From the NCBI GenBank assembly GCA_902768605.1, contig CACXLY010000024.1:1-31111 (forward strand): 31,111 nucleotides of DNA, given 5' to 3'. The notes below the pieces were generated by a model. The model had not been told where the DNA came from, ran no database searches, and saw nothing but the letters and a program-made list of their open reading frames with translations. Within the stretch, counting starts at the first letter, position 1. Each line of letters starts with the position of its first letter. The DNA is from an uncultured Bacteroidales bacterium (GTDB taxonomy: Bacteria > Bacteroidota > Bacteroidia > Bacteroidales > Bacteroidaceae). Below, in pieces: positions 24,001-31,085 of the stretch. The translations under genes and the position numbers were made by a program.

Positions 24001-24958
24001 TGCTGATGCGATTGGGGTCCACCGAGACGGCATCAGCCAGGGTGTAGGTGCCATGGTAGTCGCCATTGACGAGCAAATCAACGACCTGGCTCCACGGCGT
24101 CCATTGCATCTCGGCACGCTTCGACATGGCCCATGCCACGGGATTGCGCATGAGCGTCTTGTCGCGGTAACTGTTGATGAGCACCCACTTCCGACACTTC
24201 GTGGGCGATTCGTTTGCCGAGCCTCGCATCACGTGGTGGCTCTTGCCGTCGTTATACTTCATGCGGAACGCCTTGTTCTCATGCGTGGCCGAATAGTTGC
24301 CGCGGACTCGGAACAGGATAGGGTATTCCTGGATGCGCGTCCCGCCGTCGTAAATGAGCACGGATTGCGACTCGAAGTCCTCGCCCCGGTTAACGGGCAT
24401 GATGTTGTCCTGCACGTGTACGCTGAGGGTCGGCAAATTGGTGACCTGGTAGAACTGACTGTCGTCGCCCTCCCCCGCATGGCCGTAGAACTTCAGTTCG
24501 GCGATGTTGCAAAACGACCCTGCACTGCCCACATAGCGCACGTAGCGGAAGCCGCGGCTCACATTGATGTCGATTCGCGCCTCAGCGTCTTTGGCGGGTT
24601 TCTCGCTTATGAGGTAAAGCGGCAGGGCATCCATGAAGTCGGGACTGTTGGCACCTTCGAAGAGGCTGAGCAACATGCGGTCGGGGCCCATGCTTCCCGG
24701 TGCGGGCGTGAAGCTGACGCGCGTGATGACGTGGGGCTCGCCGAGGTCAAGGCCCACCCATTGCAGCTTGTCGAGATTCGTGCTGTAATACGTTGAGGGA
24801 TTTCCGTCGAAGGCCAGGAGCGCCTTTGACTCCGTACCGGAGTACATCAGAGAACCGTCGAGCAGATGGTCGACGGTGGCATCGTAGGCGAATGCCGTGC
24901 CATAAACAATAGTCAGATAAAGCAGGGCAACGAGCCTGCGGTAGAGGGGTGTTATCAT
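21035..24958 (-). CDS. CotH-kinase surface protein with discoidin, GLUG-like, Big2 and dockerin-like modules
   Basis: The start is set at the ATG of MITPLYRRLVALLYL because it opens a signal peptide (about 1-24); the frame stays open 51 codons further upstream, but that part has no signal features. In the 1307-residue product the order is: F5/8-like domain about 25-160; CotH kinase-like domain about 175-575 (FRVRGNYS at 217-224, RDKTLMRN, LVNGDYHGTYTLAD, VWDADL with D447 and D449); GLUG-like repeats about 585-790 (GLFGYVSGCTLKDIIFDE); F5/8-like domain about 863-1008; Big2 about 1011-1092; a third F5/8-like domain about 1099-1245; and a dockerin-like pair at about 1253-1307 (GDVNGDGQVNMLDY, ADLNADGKINAQDV). 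CotH domains are atypical kinases that modify secreted proteins; a role in surface protein phosphorylation is inferred. The gene is a tandem paralog of 25189-29580. Confidence 0.87.
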   Translation of the reverse strand: MITPLYRRLVALLYLTIVYGTAFAYDATVDHLLDGSLMYSGTESKALLAFDGNPSTYYSTNLDKLQWVGLDLGEPHVITRVSFTPAPGSMGPDRMLLSLFEGANSPDFMDALPLYLISEKPAKDAEARIDINVSRGFRYVRYVGSAGSFCNIAELKFYGHAGEGDDSQFYQVTNLPTLSVHVQDNIMPVNRGEDFESQSVLIYDGGTRIQEYPILFRVRGNYSATHENKAFRMKYNDGKSHHVMRGSANESPTKCRKWVLINSYRDKTLMRNPVAWAMSKRAEMQWTPWSQVVDLLVNGDYHGTYTLADAVSVDPNRISITEMTEDDIDEENITGGYYVEVDNNATREPYYFWSSHGNPITVHDPDEDIIQPEQFNYIQNTWNAMEDIVFGPNYTDPETGMRSVLDMETFLRHILTSEFNGNTDMLCQVFLYKERGDDHFYVGPVWDADLALENDQTTYPANERMEWTYIVRDTGNWTQFVSRVLSDPSALAQMQEMWAKLRRSGKFEPADVAADVDSLRNEIRASATLNFYRWPYLNQWLSLNPAVPGSWEAEVDRVRDFVYNRVAWMDAMLSYGTLRQVGGVYQIGSGLDLCTFCQMVNEGGETDAQAALTADIDMTAFNEDFQPIGTSRKLFAGTFDGQGHTIRNLHISGTEGVGLFGYVSGCTLKDIIFDESCSAEGTSYVGMLLGYARNGTPIISGIENRGSVTATEGNAGGIVGYGRLLSVFNLSDCCNLGTVTAHENAAAIIAPSAGKLNVRDCYNLGTITGATEGKEFAFADKSTVVENCWDYTSMQTNHMTPTQVDNGELCYLLNGSGQRDRWRQNLDNGRQHDPSPVLSKASGRVYLKEGRYTNSTGDAMRFRYYNLVITKVQGGRHGTIQFSEFDILDESLYEVGDLSIYAGGPEGYSGEDWPNAADGQLYTKYCAYFPGRAYFLFDAGSDVDAYGYRIYTANDTGEVPERNPSSWRLYGSNVQLQDPDDEGWTLIDEREDDWTLEATNFTPYDFYIPHTLKTLTLDQHTATIPQGEELQLLVSYTPTAMQDVTMLWTSTDESVATVDADGMVKAVGVGTADIIVSAPNVGTLRDTCTVTVIAPLPGHRYYQLAIEKVASGNTIQFCEFDLLDTDGNEVTPLSTYAWTGTYIKDHDPVDLFDDDIHTKYCANFYAGTTLYIYIDAGEQVALSGYRITTAADTQTFPGRNPVTWSLFGSNTQSDDPNDSGWKLLDRREDDTTLGATNYTPYDFYFDTPQPVVPGDVNGDGQVNMLDYEALRLYIVGKPVEGFVPEAADLNADGKINAQDVVLLLKSM

Positions 24959-24989
24959 TAATTTATGTTTCACTTGTTCTTTTTCTATT

Positions 24990-25152
24990 GTAGTTAAGTA
25001 GTTAAGTAGATATCGCTTCGCTCGTCCTTCGGACAGTAGCTCTTGCGCTCCGTAGGTGCTCAGGCGCAGGCGGAGAAGCCAATACCTCTTTCGCCTGCTT
25101 TCTGCTTCCAAAGCATTCGGCTTAACTACTTAACTACTTAACTACTGACTAC
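24990..25152. repeat. Inverted-repeat element between the two CotH genes
   Basis: gtagttaagtagttaagtag (24990-25009) is mirrored by cttaactacttaactacttaactac from 25121. The core includes cgcttcgctcgtccttcgga. The layout (short tandem words as inverted arms around a small G/C-rich core) is the same as for the A/T elements at 8911-9360 and 10207-10303, but with a different arm word. The 230-bp gap holds no other feature I can support. Confidence 0.75.
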
Positions 25153-25188
25153 ATGACTACTTTAGTGACTTCATTTATATTCTTTGCG

Positions 25189-28100
25189 TCACTTGAGTAT
25201 CTTTTTGCCGTTTATGATGCTAATGCCTTTCTGCATCTTGCCGATGCGTTGGCCTGCGAGGTTGTATATCTTGAGGTCCGTCTTTTCTGTAGTAAAGGGG
25301 GCAGAGGCGATGCCTGTCTCGAAGTCTTCGAAGTTGAATGCCTCGACCGCCGTACCGGCCGGAAGGTCGAAGTAGGCGCGATAGCCCTTGAGGCTCGTCT
25401 CCAAGCCAGCCTTCACGATACTGCCGTCCGTGGTCACCACATAGACGTCGTCGGTGCTGTTCGTCAGCTGCCACTCGCCTGCTTTCACAGGAGCGAAGGT
25501 GCTGCGGAAGAAGTAGCGGTTCCGGACGACTGCATAAGAGCCATTGGTGTCGTCCGCATCAATCCCGACATTCGAAAGCACGATGTCGTCCGCGATGGCG
25601 GCAGGCACGTAGATGACGTACGGCAGGGTTGCCTCGATGGTTGCCACAGGAGAGAAGCCGAGCTCACCATCCGTGAGCTGGTCGAACTTGTAGGCTCTGG
25701 CATCCGCACCAAAGACGTCCTCTATGTTGTTGATAGAGAAGGGCAGACAGATGGTGTTCCAACCCTTGTCGAAAGGTCGGCGGAGGGTAACGTTGTCGTA
25801 AATGAAGGGATGGATTCCCGCGAAGGTGTTCTCGTCGAGCAACAAGTCGTTGGCAGGGAGCTCCGAAAGGGTGAAGTTGTAGGCTGTGTAGTTTGTGGCG
25901 CCGAGTGTCAAGTCGTCCTCTCGTCTGTCGAGAAGCGTCCAGACGCCCTCGTTGGGCAATTCGCTCTGCGTATTGCTGCCGAAGAGCGACCACGAGACGG
26001 GGTTGCGGCCCGGATTGTTCTTGGTGTCGTTGGCCGTAGTGAACCGATAGCCGGAGAGCTGCACTTGGCGGCCCGCATCGATATAGATGTACAGAGAATT
26101 GCCAGACGAGAAGGGTCCGCAGTATTTCGTATAAACGTTATCGTCGAAGAGGTTCGCCTGCACCTCGTCGCTGTAATGCGAACCTGTATAGGCATAAAGC
26201 GTGAGGGGCTCTATCTCGTTGCCCTCCTCGTCGAAAAAGTCTATCTCGGAGAGCTGTATTGTTGGGCCGCTGAGCACCTTCTCGATGGCAAACTGATAGT
26301 AGCGGTATCCGGGTTGCCGTTCCTGGACGGTGACGGTGCAGGTGTCGCAGAGGGAATTGTCGTCGATTGCCGTGACGATGATGTCGGCTGTGCCTACGCC
26401 TTTCGCTTCGACGTGTCCCTTGCCGTTGACCGTTGCGACGGCGGGATTGGTCGTTTGCCATTGGAGTTCGAGCCCCTCCATTGTGCTGGGCATGCAGCTG
26501 GTATGGAGCTGCAGCTTCTCGCCGCAGACGACCGTTGCGGTCTGCTGGTCGAGGGTCAGCGACTTCAGCGGGTCGGAGATGTAGAAATCGTAGGGCGTAT
26601 AGTTCGTGGCGCCAAGCGTCCAGTCGTCCTCGCGCTCCTCGATGAGCTCCCATCCCGCGTCGTCCGCGTTGTAGAGCTTTGTGTTGCTGCCATAGAGCCG
26701 CCAGGAGCTGGGGTTGCGCTCGGAGTGATTGCCCGTGTCGTTGGCAGTATAGATGCGATAGCCGCAGAGCCCGACGGTCCGCTTTGCGTCGAAGAGGAAA
26801 TAGGCGTAGCCGCGGAACGAGCCGTTGCAGTACTTCGTGGTGACGCTGTTGTCGGCGGCATTTTCCCAGTTCTCGTGGGAGATGCTCGATTCCGTGCCGG
26901 CGTAGATGTAGAGGTCCTGTGCCTCCTCGCCCCTCTCGTCGAGTACGTCGAATTCCGAGAACTGAATGCAGCCGTTGACGCCACCTTGCAGTTTCGTCAC
27001 GACAAGGTTATAGTAGCGGTATTTCGGCGGATTGGGATTGTAGTTCGTGAAGTGGCCTTCGTTCTCGTAAATGATGCCGCCCTTGCTCCAGAGCACGGGG
27101 AAGGCTTGATGCGGCTTGCCGTTATCGAGGTTCTGATGCCAGATGTTGCTGCCGGCATTTGCATTGATGTGATAGCACAGCCAGCCGTTATCGACCTGCT
27201 CGGGCGTCATGTTGTTGGTCTGCTTGGAGGAGAAGTCCCAGCAGTTGTCGATGGAGGTGCCCTTCGTGCCGTAGGCGAACTCCTTCCGGTCCGAAGCGCC
27301 GGCGACGCTGCCGATGTTGTAGCAGTTCGCGATGGTCAGGTTGCCGCCCGACGCGCCGACAAGGGCTCCTGCTCCGCTGGTGGCAGTGATGCTGGCCGTG
27401 TTGCTGCAATTCGTCATGCTGAGGGAATTGGCGTAGCCCACGATGCCGCCGGCCGAACTGCCCGATGCGGTGACGCTGCCGTGGTTCTCGATGCCGCTGA
27501 TGGTGGCCGTGCCGTTGTAGGCATAGCCCACAAGCATGCCGACCCTGCTGGCTCCTGCTACGGAGCACGTCTCGTCGAAAATGATATTGCTGAGCGTGCA
27601 GTTGGCGGTATAGCCGAACAGACCAGTGTTGTTGTTGCCCGTCAGGTGGAGGTTGCGGATGGTATGTCCCTTGCCGTCCAGGCTACCCGCAAAGTTCTTC
27701 GACAGCGTGCCGATGGGCTGGAACATCTCGTTGCAATTCGCCATGTCGATATCCGCCACGAGCACCGCCTCGGCATCCGTCTCGCCGCCCTGGTTCACCA
27801 TTTGGCTGAAGGTGCACAAGTCCATGCCGGAAGCTATCTGATAGATGCCGTCCACCTGATGCACGCGTCCGTAGGACAGCATCTCGTCCATCCAGGCCAC
27901 GCGGTCACGTACGAAGTCGCGCACCCTGTCCACTTCCAGCTCCCAAGACCCCGGGATGTCGGGGTTGAGCGAAATGTATTGGGTAAGATATGGCCAACGA
28001 ATGAAGTTGAGATTTGCAGAGGCGCGTACCTCGTTCCGCAGCGAATCGACGTCCGCCGCCACCTCTTCGGGCTCGAATGCTCCTTTTTGGCGAAGCATTG

Positions 28101-29580
28101 CCCACATCTCCTGCAGCTGCGCGAAGGCGGAGGGGTCGGACAGCACGCGGCCGACGAACTCCGTCCAGTTGCCCGTGTCGCGCACCTTGTACGTCCAGTC
28201 CATCCGCTCGTTTGCGGGATAGGTCGTCTGGTCGTTCTCGAGGGAAAGCTCGGCGTCCCATACGGGACCGGTGTAGAAATGGTCGTCGCCGCGCTCCTTG
28301 TAGAGGAAGACCTGGCAGAGCATATCGGTGTTGCCGTTGAACTCACTCGTCAGGAAGTATCTGAGGAACGTTTCCATGTCAAGCACCGACCGCTGGCCTG
28401 TCTGCCAGTCGGTATAATTGGGGCCGAAGACGACGTCCTCCATCGCATTCCACGTGCTCTTGATGTATTGGAACTGAGCCGGCTGGATGACGTCCTCATC
28501 GGGGTCGTGCACAGTGATGGGATTGCCGTGGGAGGACGAGAACCAGTATGGCTCGCGGCTCGCATTGTTGTCCACCTCCACGAAATAACCGCCCGTGATG
28601 GTTTCCTCGTCGAGGTCGGTCTCGGTCATTTCCGTGATGTTGATGCGCTTGCCGTCCACCGAAACCGCATCCGCCAGCGTGTACGTGCCGCGGTAATCGC
28701 CGTTGACGAACAAATCCACGATTTGGCTCCACGGCGTCCATTGCATCTCGGCGCGCTTCGACATCGCCCACGCCACGGGGTTTCGCATGAGTGTCTTGTC
28801 GCGGTAGCTGTTGATGAGCACCCACTTCCGGCACTTCGTGGGCGACTCGTTGTGGCCGCCGCGCATCATGTGGTGCGTCTTCCCGTCGTCAAACTTGATG
28901 CGATATGCCTTGTTCTCGGGCGAGGAGGAGAAATTGCCGCGCACGCGAAACAGGATGGGGTAGTCCTGAACCATCGTGCCGCCCTCATAGATGAGCACCG
29001 ACCTCGACTCGTGGTCCTCGCCGCGTACCGTCGGCTTGATGTTGTTCTGTACATGTACGCTGAGCGTCGGCAGATTGGTCACCTGATAGAACTGGCTGTC
29101 GTCGCCCTCGCCAGCATGGCCGTAGAACTTCAGCTCTGCGACGTTGCAGTACGACCCCGCGCCGCCTACGTAGCGGACATAGCGGAAGCCGCGGCTGACG
29201 TTCACGTCGCTGGTGACGGTGGTGCCGGTCGGCGGCGTCTCGCTGATGAAATAGAGCGGCATGGCATCCATGAAGTCGGGGCTGTTGGCGCCCTCGAAGA
29301 GGCTGAGCAGCATGCGGTCGGCGCCCTGGCTGCCCGGAGCGGGCGTATAGCTGATGCGGGTGACGACGAAGGGCTCGCCCAGGTCAAGACCTACCCATTG
29401 CATCTCGCTCGCACTCGTGCTGTAATACGTTGATGGCTTGCCGTCGAAAGCCAGGGCAGCCTTGTCGGCAGAGCCCGAACAGACCAGCGAACCGGACAGC
29501 AGATGGTCGGTGGCGGAGTCGTAGGCATGGAGGCAAAATGAAGCCAGAAAAACGGCAAGCAGAATGGGCAATCTTTTCAT
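25189..29580 (-). CDS. Second CotH-kinase surface protein, with a different C-terminal tail
   Basis: The start is set at the ATG of MKRLPILLAVFLASF, which opens a signal peptide (about 1-19); the open frame continues 35 codons further upstream without support. The 1463-residue product is closely similar, with few gaps, to the 1307-residue neighbour through the first F5/8-like domain, CotH domain, GLUG-like repeats, second F5/8-like domain, Big2 and third F5/8-like domain. It then diverges. In place of the dockerin-like pair it has about 210 residues beginning near NDLLLDENTF, with KGWNTICLPFSI and ending in IYNLAGQRIGKMQKGI, a Bacteroidales C-terminal tail type. In the metal-binding WDxD motif, the second acidic residue is Glu (WDAEL, about 441-445) instead of Asp. 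A -7 box at 29614-29621 lies just upstream. The function is inferred as for the neighbour. Confidence 0.87.
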   Translation of the reverse strand: MKRLPILLAVFLASFCLHAYDSATDHLLSGSLVCSGSADKAALAFDGKPSTYYSTSASEMQWVGLDLGEPFVVTRISYTPAPGSQGADRMLLSLFEGANSPDFMDAMPLYFISETPPTGTTVTSDVNVSRGFRYVRYVGGAGSYCNVAELKFYGHAGEGDDSQFYQVTNLPTLSVHVQNNIKPTVRGEDHESRSVLIYEGGTMVQDYPILFRVRGNFSSSPENKAYRIKFDDGKTHHMMRGGHNESPTKCRKWVLINSYRDKTLMRNPVAWAMSKRAEMQWTPWSQIVDLFVNGDYRGTYTLADAVSVDGKRINITEMTETDLDEETITGGYFVEVDNNASREPYWFSSSHGNPITVHDPDEDVIQPAQFQYIKSTWNAMEDVVFGPNYTDWQTGQRSVLDMETFLRYFLTSEFNGNTDMLCQVFLYKERGDDHFYTGPVWDAELSLENDQTTYPANERMDWTYKVRDTGNWTEFVGRVLSDPSAFAQLQEMWAMLRQKGAFEPEEVAADVDSLRNEVRASANLNFIRWPYLTQYISLNPDIPGSWELEVDRVRDFVRDRVAWMDEMLSYGRVHQVDGIYQIASGMDLCTFSQMVNQGGETDAEAVLVADIDMANCNEMFQPIGTLSKNFAGSLDGKGHTIRNLHLTGNNNTGLFGYTANCTLSNIIFDETCSVAGASRVGMLVGYAYNGTATISGIENHGSVTASGSSAGGIVGYANSLSMTNCSNTASITATSGAGALVGASGGNLTIANCYNIGSVAGASDRKEFAYGTKGTSIDNCWDFSSKQTNNMTPEQVDNGWLCYHINANAGSNIWHQNLDNGKPHQAFPVLWSKGGIIYENEGHFTNYNPNPPKYRYYNLVVTKLQGGVNGCIQFSEFDVLDERGEEAQDLYIYAGTESSISHENWENAADNSVTTKYCNGSFRGYAYFLFDAKRTVGLCGYRIYTANDTGNHSERNPSSWRLYGSNTKLYNADDAGWELIEEREDDWTLGATNYTPYDFYISDPLKSLTLDQQTATVVCGEKLQLHTSCMPSTMEGLELQWQTTNPAVATVNGKGHVEAKGVGTADIIVTAIDDNSLCDTCTVTVQERQPGYRYYQFAIEKVLSGPTIQLSEIDFFDEEGNEIEPLTLYAYTGSHYSDEVQANLFDDNVYTKYCGPFSSGNSLYIYIDAGRQVQLSGYRFTTANDTKNNPGRNPVSWSLFGSNTQSELPNEGVWTLLDRREDDLTLGATNYTAYNFTLSELPANDLLLDENTFAGIHPFIYDNVTLRRPFDKGWNTICLPFSINNIEDVFGADARAYKFDQLTDGELGFSPVATIEATLPYVIYVPAAIADDIVLSNVGIDADDTNGSYAVVRNRYFFRSTFAPVKAGEWQLTNSTDDVYVVTTDGSIVKAGLETSLKGYRAYFDLPAGTAVEAFNFEDFETGIASAPFTTEKTDLKIYNLAGQRIGKMQKGISIINGKKILK

Positions 29581-29613
29581 ATCATTACGCGCGTGAGTGC
29601 AAATTAAGCGCCG

Positions 29614-29621
29614 CAAAGATA
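29614..29621 (-). promoter_or_regulatory. Candidate -7 box of the second CotH gene
   Basis: TATCTTTG on the minus strand, followed by CGGCGC, fits the Bacteroidetes TAnnTTTG -7 element exactly. It lies 33 nt before the chosen start codon and supports that start over the earlier in-frame ATG at 29685. A good -33 box is not visible. Confidence 0.55.
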
Positions 29622-29688
29622 GTATTTTTTTCGATAGGTTGTTTAATTGCCGCGTTTTTTTTCCCGTTAAAGGAGAGAATTGCAATAA

Positions 29689-29763
29689 AATTCACAATTC
29701 ACAATTCACAATTCGTAATTCATAATTCACAGTTGTTAATTCATAGTTCATAGTTCATAATTT
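29689..29763. repeat. A/T dispersed repeats
   Basis: About nine copies of words such as attcacaattcacaattcat and ttcatagttcat lie directly beside the 282-bp inverted-repeat unit that follows. No gene is present from 29581 to 30244. Confidence 0.75.
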
Positions 29764-29772
29764 ATCGAAATG

Positions 29773-30054
29773 ATATAGCAGTTGGCACGCTTTTTGGTTA
29801 GTTGAAAGAGCTAAGGCGAGTAAAGATGAAGGCTGAAAGCCTGATAAGAACATAGGCGGGGGTGGAACCCCGTAACCAGTACGAGCGGTAAACGGAACCC
29901 TGAAAGGGTGGAGAGATTTCTGATGTTCTGTCGTGCTTTCAGCACTTAGTTGTTGCGATGTCTTCTACCCCCCCGCCTGTATTCTTTCCAGCCTTTGACT
30001 TTCCCTTCGGCCGTCGACCTTCGGTTCAGGCTTTCATCATGCCAACTGCTATAT
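29773..30054. mobile_element. 282-bp MITE-like unit with 15-bp terminal inverted repeats, hairpin element copy C
   Basis: The ends are perfect 15-bp inverted repeats, atatagcagttggca (29773-29787) and tgccaactgctatat (30040-30054). Inside are three 13-nt hairpins of the family seen at 20581-20793: aggct-gaa-agcct at 29830-29842, accct-gaa-agggt at 29897-29909, and the inverted gtgct-ttc-agcac at 29933-29945. A G-rich inner inverted pair (aggcgggggt near 29853 and acccccccgcct near 29967) adds another level of folding. No open frame that looks coding is present, and no clear target-site duplication is seen. A non-autonomous mobile element is the best reading. Confidence 0.65.
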
Positions 30055-30060
30055 TATTGC

Positions 30061-30230
30061 CTAATTAATTGCGGCAGCAAATTCTTCATAATTCACAATT
30101 CATAATTCATAATTCATAATTAATTGCGGCAGCAAATTCTTCACAATTCATAATTCTTAATTCATAATTCATAATTAAGTGCGGCAGCAAACTCTTAATT
30201 CTTCTTTCTTAATTCTTAATTTTTAATTCT
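30061..30230. repeat. Three tandem copies of an A/T element with a gcggcagcaaa core
   Basis: The core gcggcagcaa starts at 30071, 30125 and 30181 (spacing 54 and 56), and each copy is followed by aattctt/aattcataattcat words. A reversed copy of the core is at 3773-3791. This fills the space between the MITE-like unit and the HU gene terminator. Confidence 0.8.
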
Positions 30231-30231
30231 T

Positions 30232-30259
30232 CAGGGCTGGAGGTTCACTCCAGGCCCTG
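30232..30259 (-). terminator. Terminator-like hairpin containing the HU stop codon
   Basis: An 11-bp stem with one bulged G (cagggctggag at 30232-30242, ctccaggccctg at 30248-30259) encloses a 5-nt loop in which the TGA stop codon lies (30245-30247). The minus-strand sequence after it is A/T-rich but has no pure T-run. Confidence 0.5.
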
Positions 30260-30709
30260 AATGGTGTCGGTGTTCTTGATGACCTCGATGGCGTCGGCTG
30301 CGAGCTTGCGGCTGGGCACGAGCTGGAACTCTGCGTCCTTCTTCAAGTCCTTGAAGTCTTCGCCGGGCGTCCAGCAGACGTTAACGGCCTTGATGTTTGC
30401 GGCGGTGAAGTCCTCGGTGGTGACGGCGGGCTCGCAGTTGAGCTCAACGTGGAACTTGCCAAGGTCGCCGAGATTCACGCTGTTGCCTGCGAGCAGCTGC
30501 TCGCGGATGCAGTGAATCATGTCGGTGATGACGCCGCGGATGGTGCCCTTGGAGAAGGGCGAGTTGTGGTCGGCCATGTGAGCGACAAACTGGTCGAAGG
30601 AGAGCTTGTCGTGTACCTGTGCCGTACCCATTGCTACGGTTGCGTAGTGCTGGTCGGTTTTCTTGGTTCCGGGCTTCTTGGAACCGATGTAGATGCTGTA
30701 GTTAATCAT
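30245..30709 (-). CDS. HU-family DNA-binding protein (Bacteroidetes HU-HIG type)
   Basis: The 154-residue product starts MINYSIYIGSKKPGTKKTDQHYATV, the usual opening of the HU-related DNA-binding family common in many copies in Bacteroidetes genomes. The HU-like fold spans about 1-125: the helices around 38-75 (LSFDQFVAHMADHN, KGTIRGVITDMIHCIREQL) are followed by the VNLGDLGKFHVEL strand pair and the DNA-contacting arm region. The C-terminal 30 residues (DLKKDAEFQLVPSRK...) are a short extension. The protein probably bends and compacts DNA. A candidate promoter lies about 370 nt upstream, and the leader is almost wholly tandem repeats. The stop codon lies in the loop of a hairpin. Confidence 0.92.
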   Translation of the reverse strand: MINYSIYIGSKKPGTKKTDQHYATVAMGTAQVHDKLSFDQFVAHMADHNSPFSKGTIRGVITDMIHCIREQLLAGNSVNLGDLGKFHVELNCEPAVTTEDFTAANIKAVNVCWTPGEDFKDLKKDAEFQLVPSRKLAADAIEVIKNTDTIQGLE

Positions 30710-30712
30710 GGT

Positions 30713-30985
30713 TGTTAGAGTTTAGAGTTTAGAGTTTAGAGTTGAGAGTCAGTTTTGAAGTTTAGTGTTTAGAGTTTAGAGTCAGTTTAGTTTTTGTGGA
30801 GTTATGATGTGGAGTTATAATTGGGAGTTATAATTGGGAGTTATAATGGGGAGTTATAATGGGCCGATACATTTGGCTCCTCATAACTTCTCCTCATAAC
30901 TTCTCCTCATAACTTCTCTTCTTAACTCCTCTTCATAACTTCTCTTCATAATTTTTAATTTTTAATTTTTAACTCTTAATTTTTA
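30713..30985. repeat. Run of several simple tandem repeats in the HU leader
   Basis: Three arrays follow each other: a 7-bp unit (tttagag) from 30718 to about 30785; a unit of about 15 bp (ggagttataattgg) at about 30800-30862; and a 13-bp unit (tcctcataacttc) at about 30878-30955, ending in A/T-rich attttt words. The second and third are partly complementary (gagttat and ataactc-like words) around gccgatacatttggctcc, so the transcript could fold. Only 30986-31077 of this 402-bp gene-free stretch lacks repeats. Confidence 0.8.
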
Positions 30986-31077
30986 TTATGCTAAGTTGAG
31001 CTTTCTGTCGTTTCGAATTGCGCACTTCGACGTTTCATGTTTGCTCACTTGGCAGGGTGTCGTTTGTTTTGACGATA

Positions 31078-31085
31078 CAAAGGTA
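31078..31085 (-). promoter_or_regulatory. Candidate -7 box upstream of the HU gene
   Basis: TACCTTTG on the minus strand matches TAnnTTTG exactly. It would give a leader of about 360 nt made mostly of tandem repeats. The region where a -33 box should lie is close to the window edge and shows no clear TTTG. A nearer promoter inside the repeats cannot be excluded. Confidence 0.4.

Noticed and set aside
24959..25111. Upstream 51-codon extension of the first CotH gene
   Set aside because: The extension is basic and lacks signal-peptide features, and it overlaps the inverted-repeat element. The internal ATG at 24958 opens a normal signal peptide.
25153..29433. A 1426-codon open frame on the plus strand, antisense to the second CotH gene
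   Set aside because: The opposite strand encodes a full protein with signal peptide and recognisable domains. The antisense product has no known motif, is unusually rich in Val, Arg, His and Asp, and its openness follows from the codon bias of the real gene. Similar shorter shadows occur opposite the other genes.
29581..29685. Upstream 35-codon extension of the second CotH gene
   Set aside because: A -7 box at 29614-29621 lies inside it, and the ATG at 29580 opens a good signal peptide, so the earlier start is unlikely.
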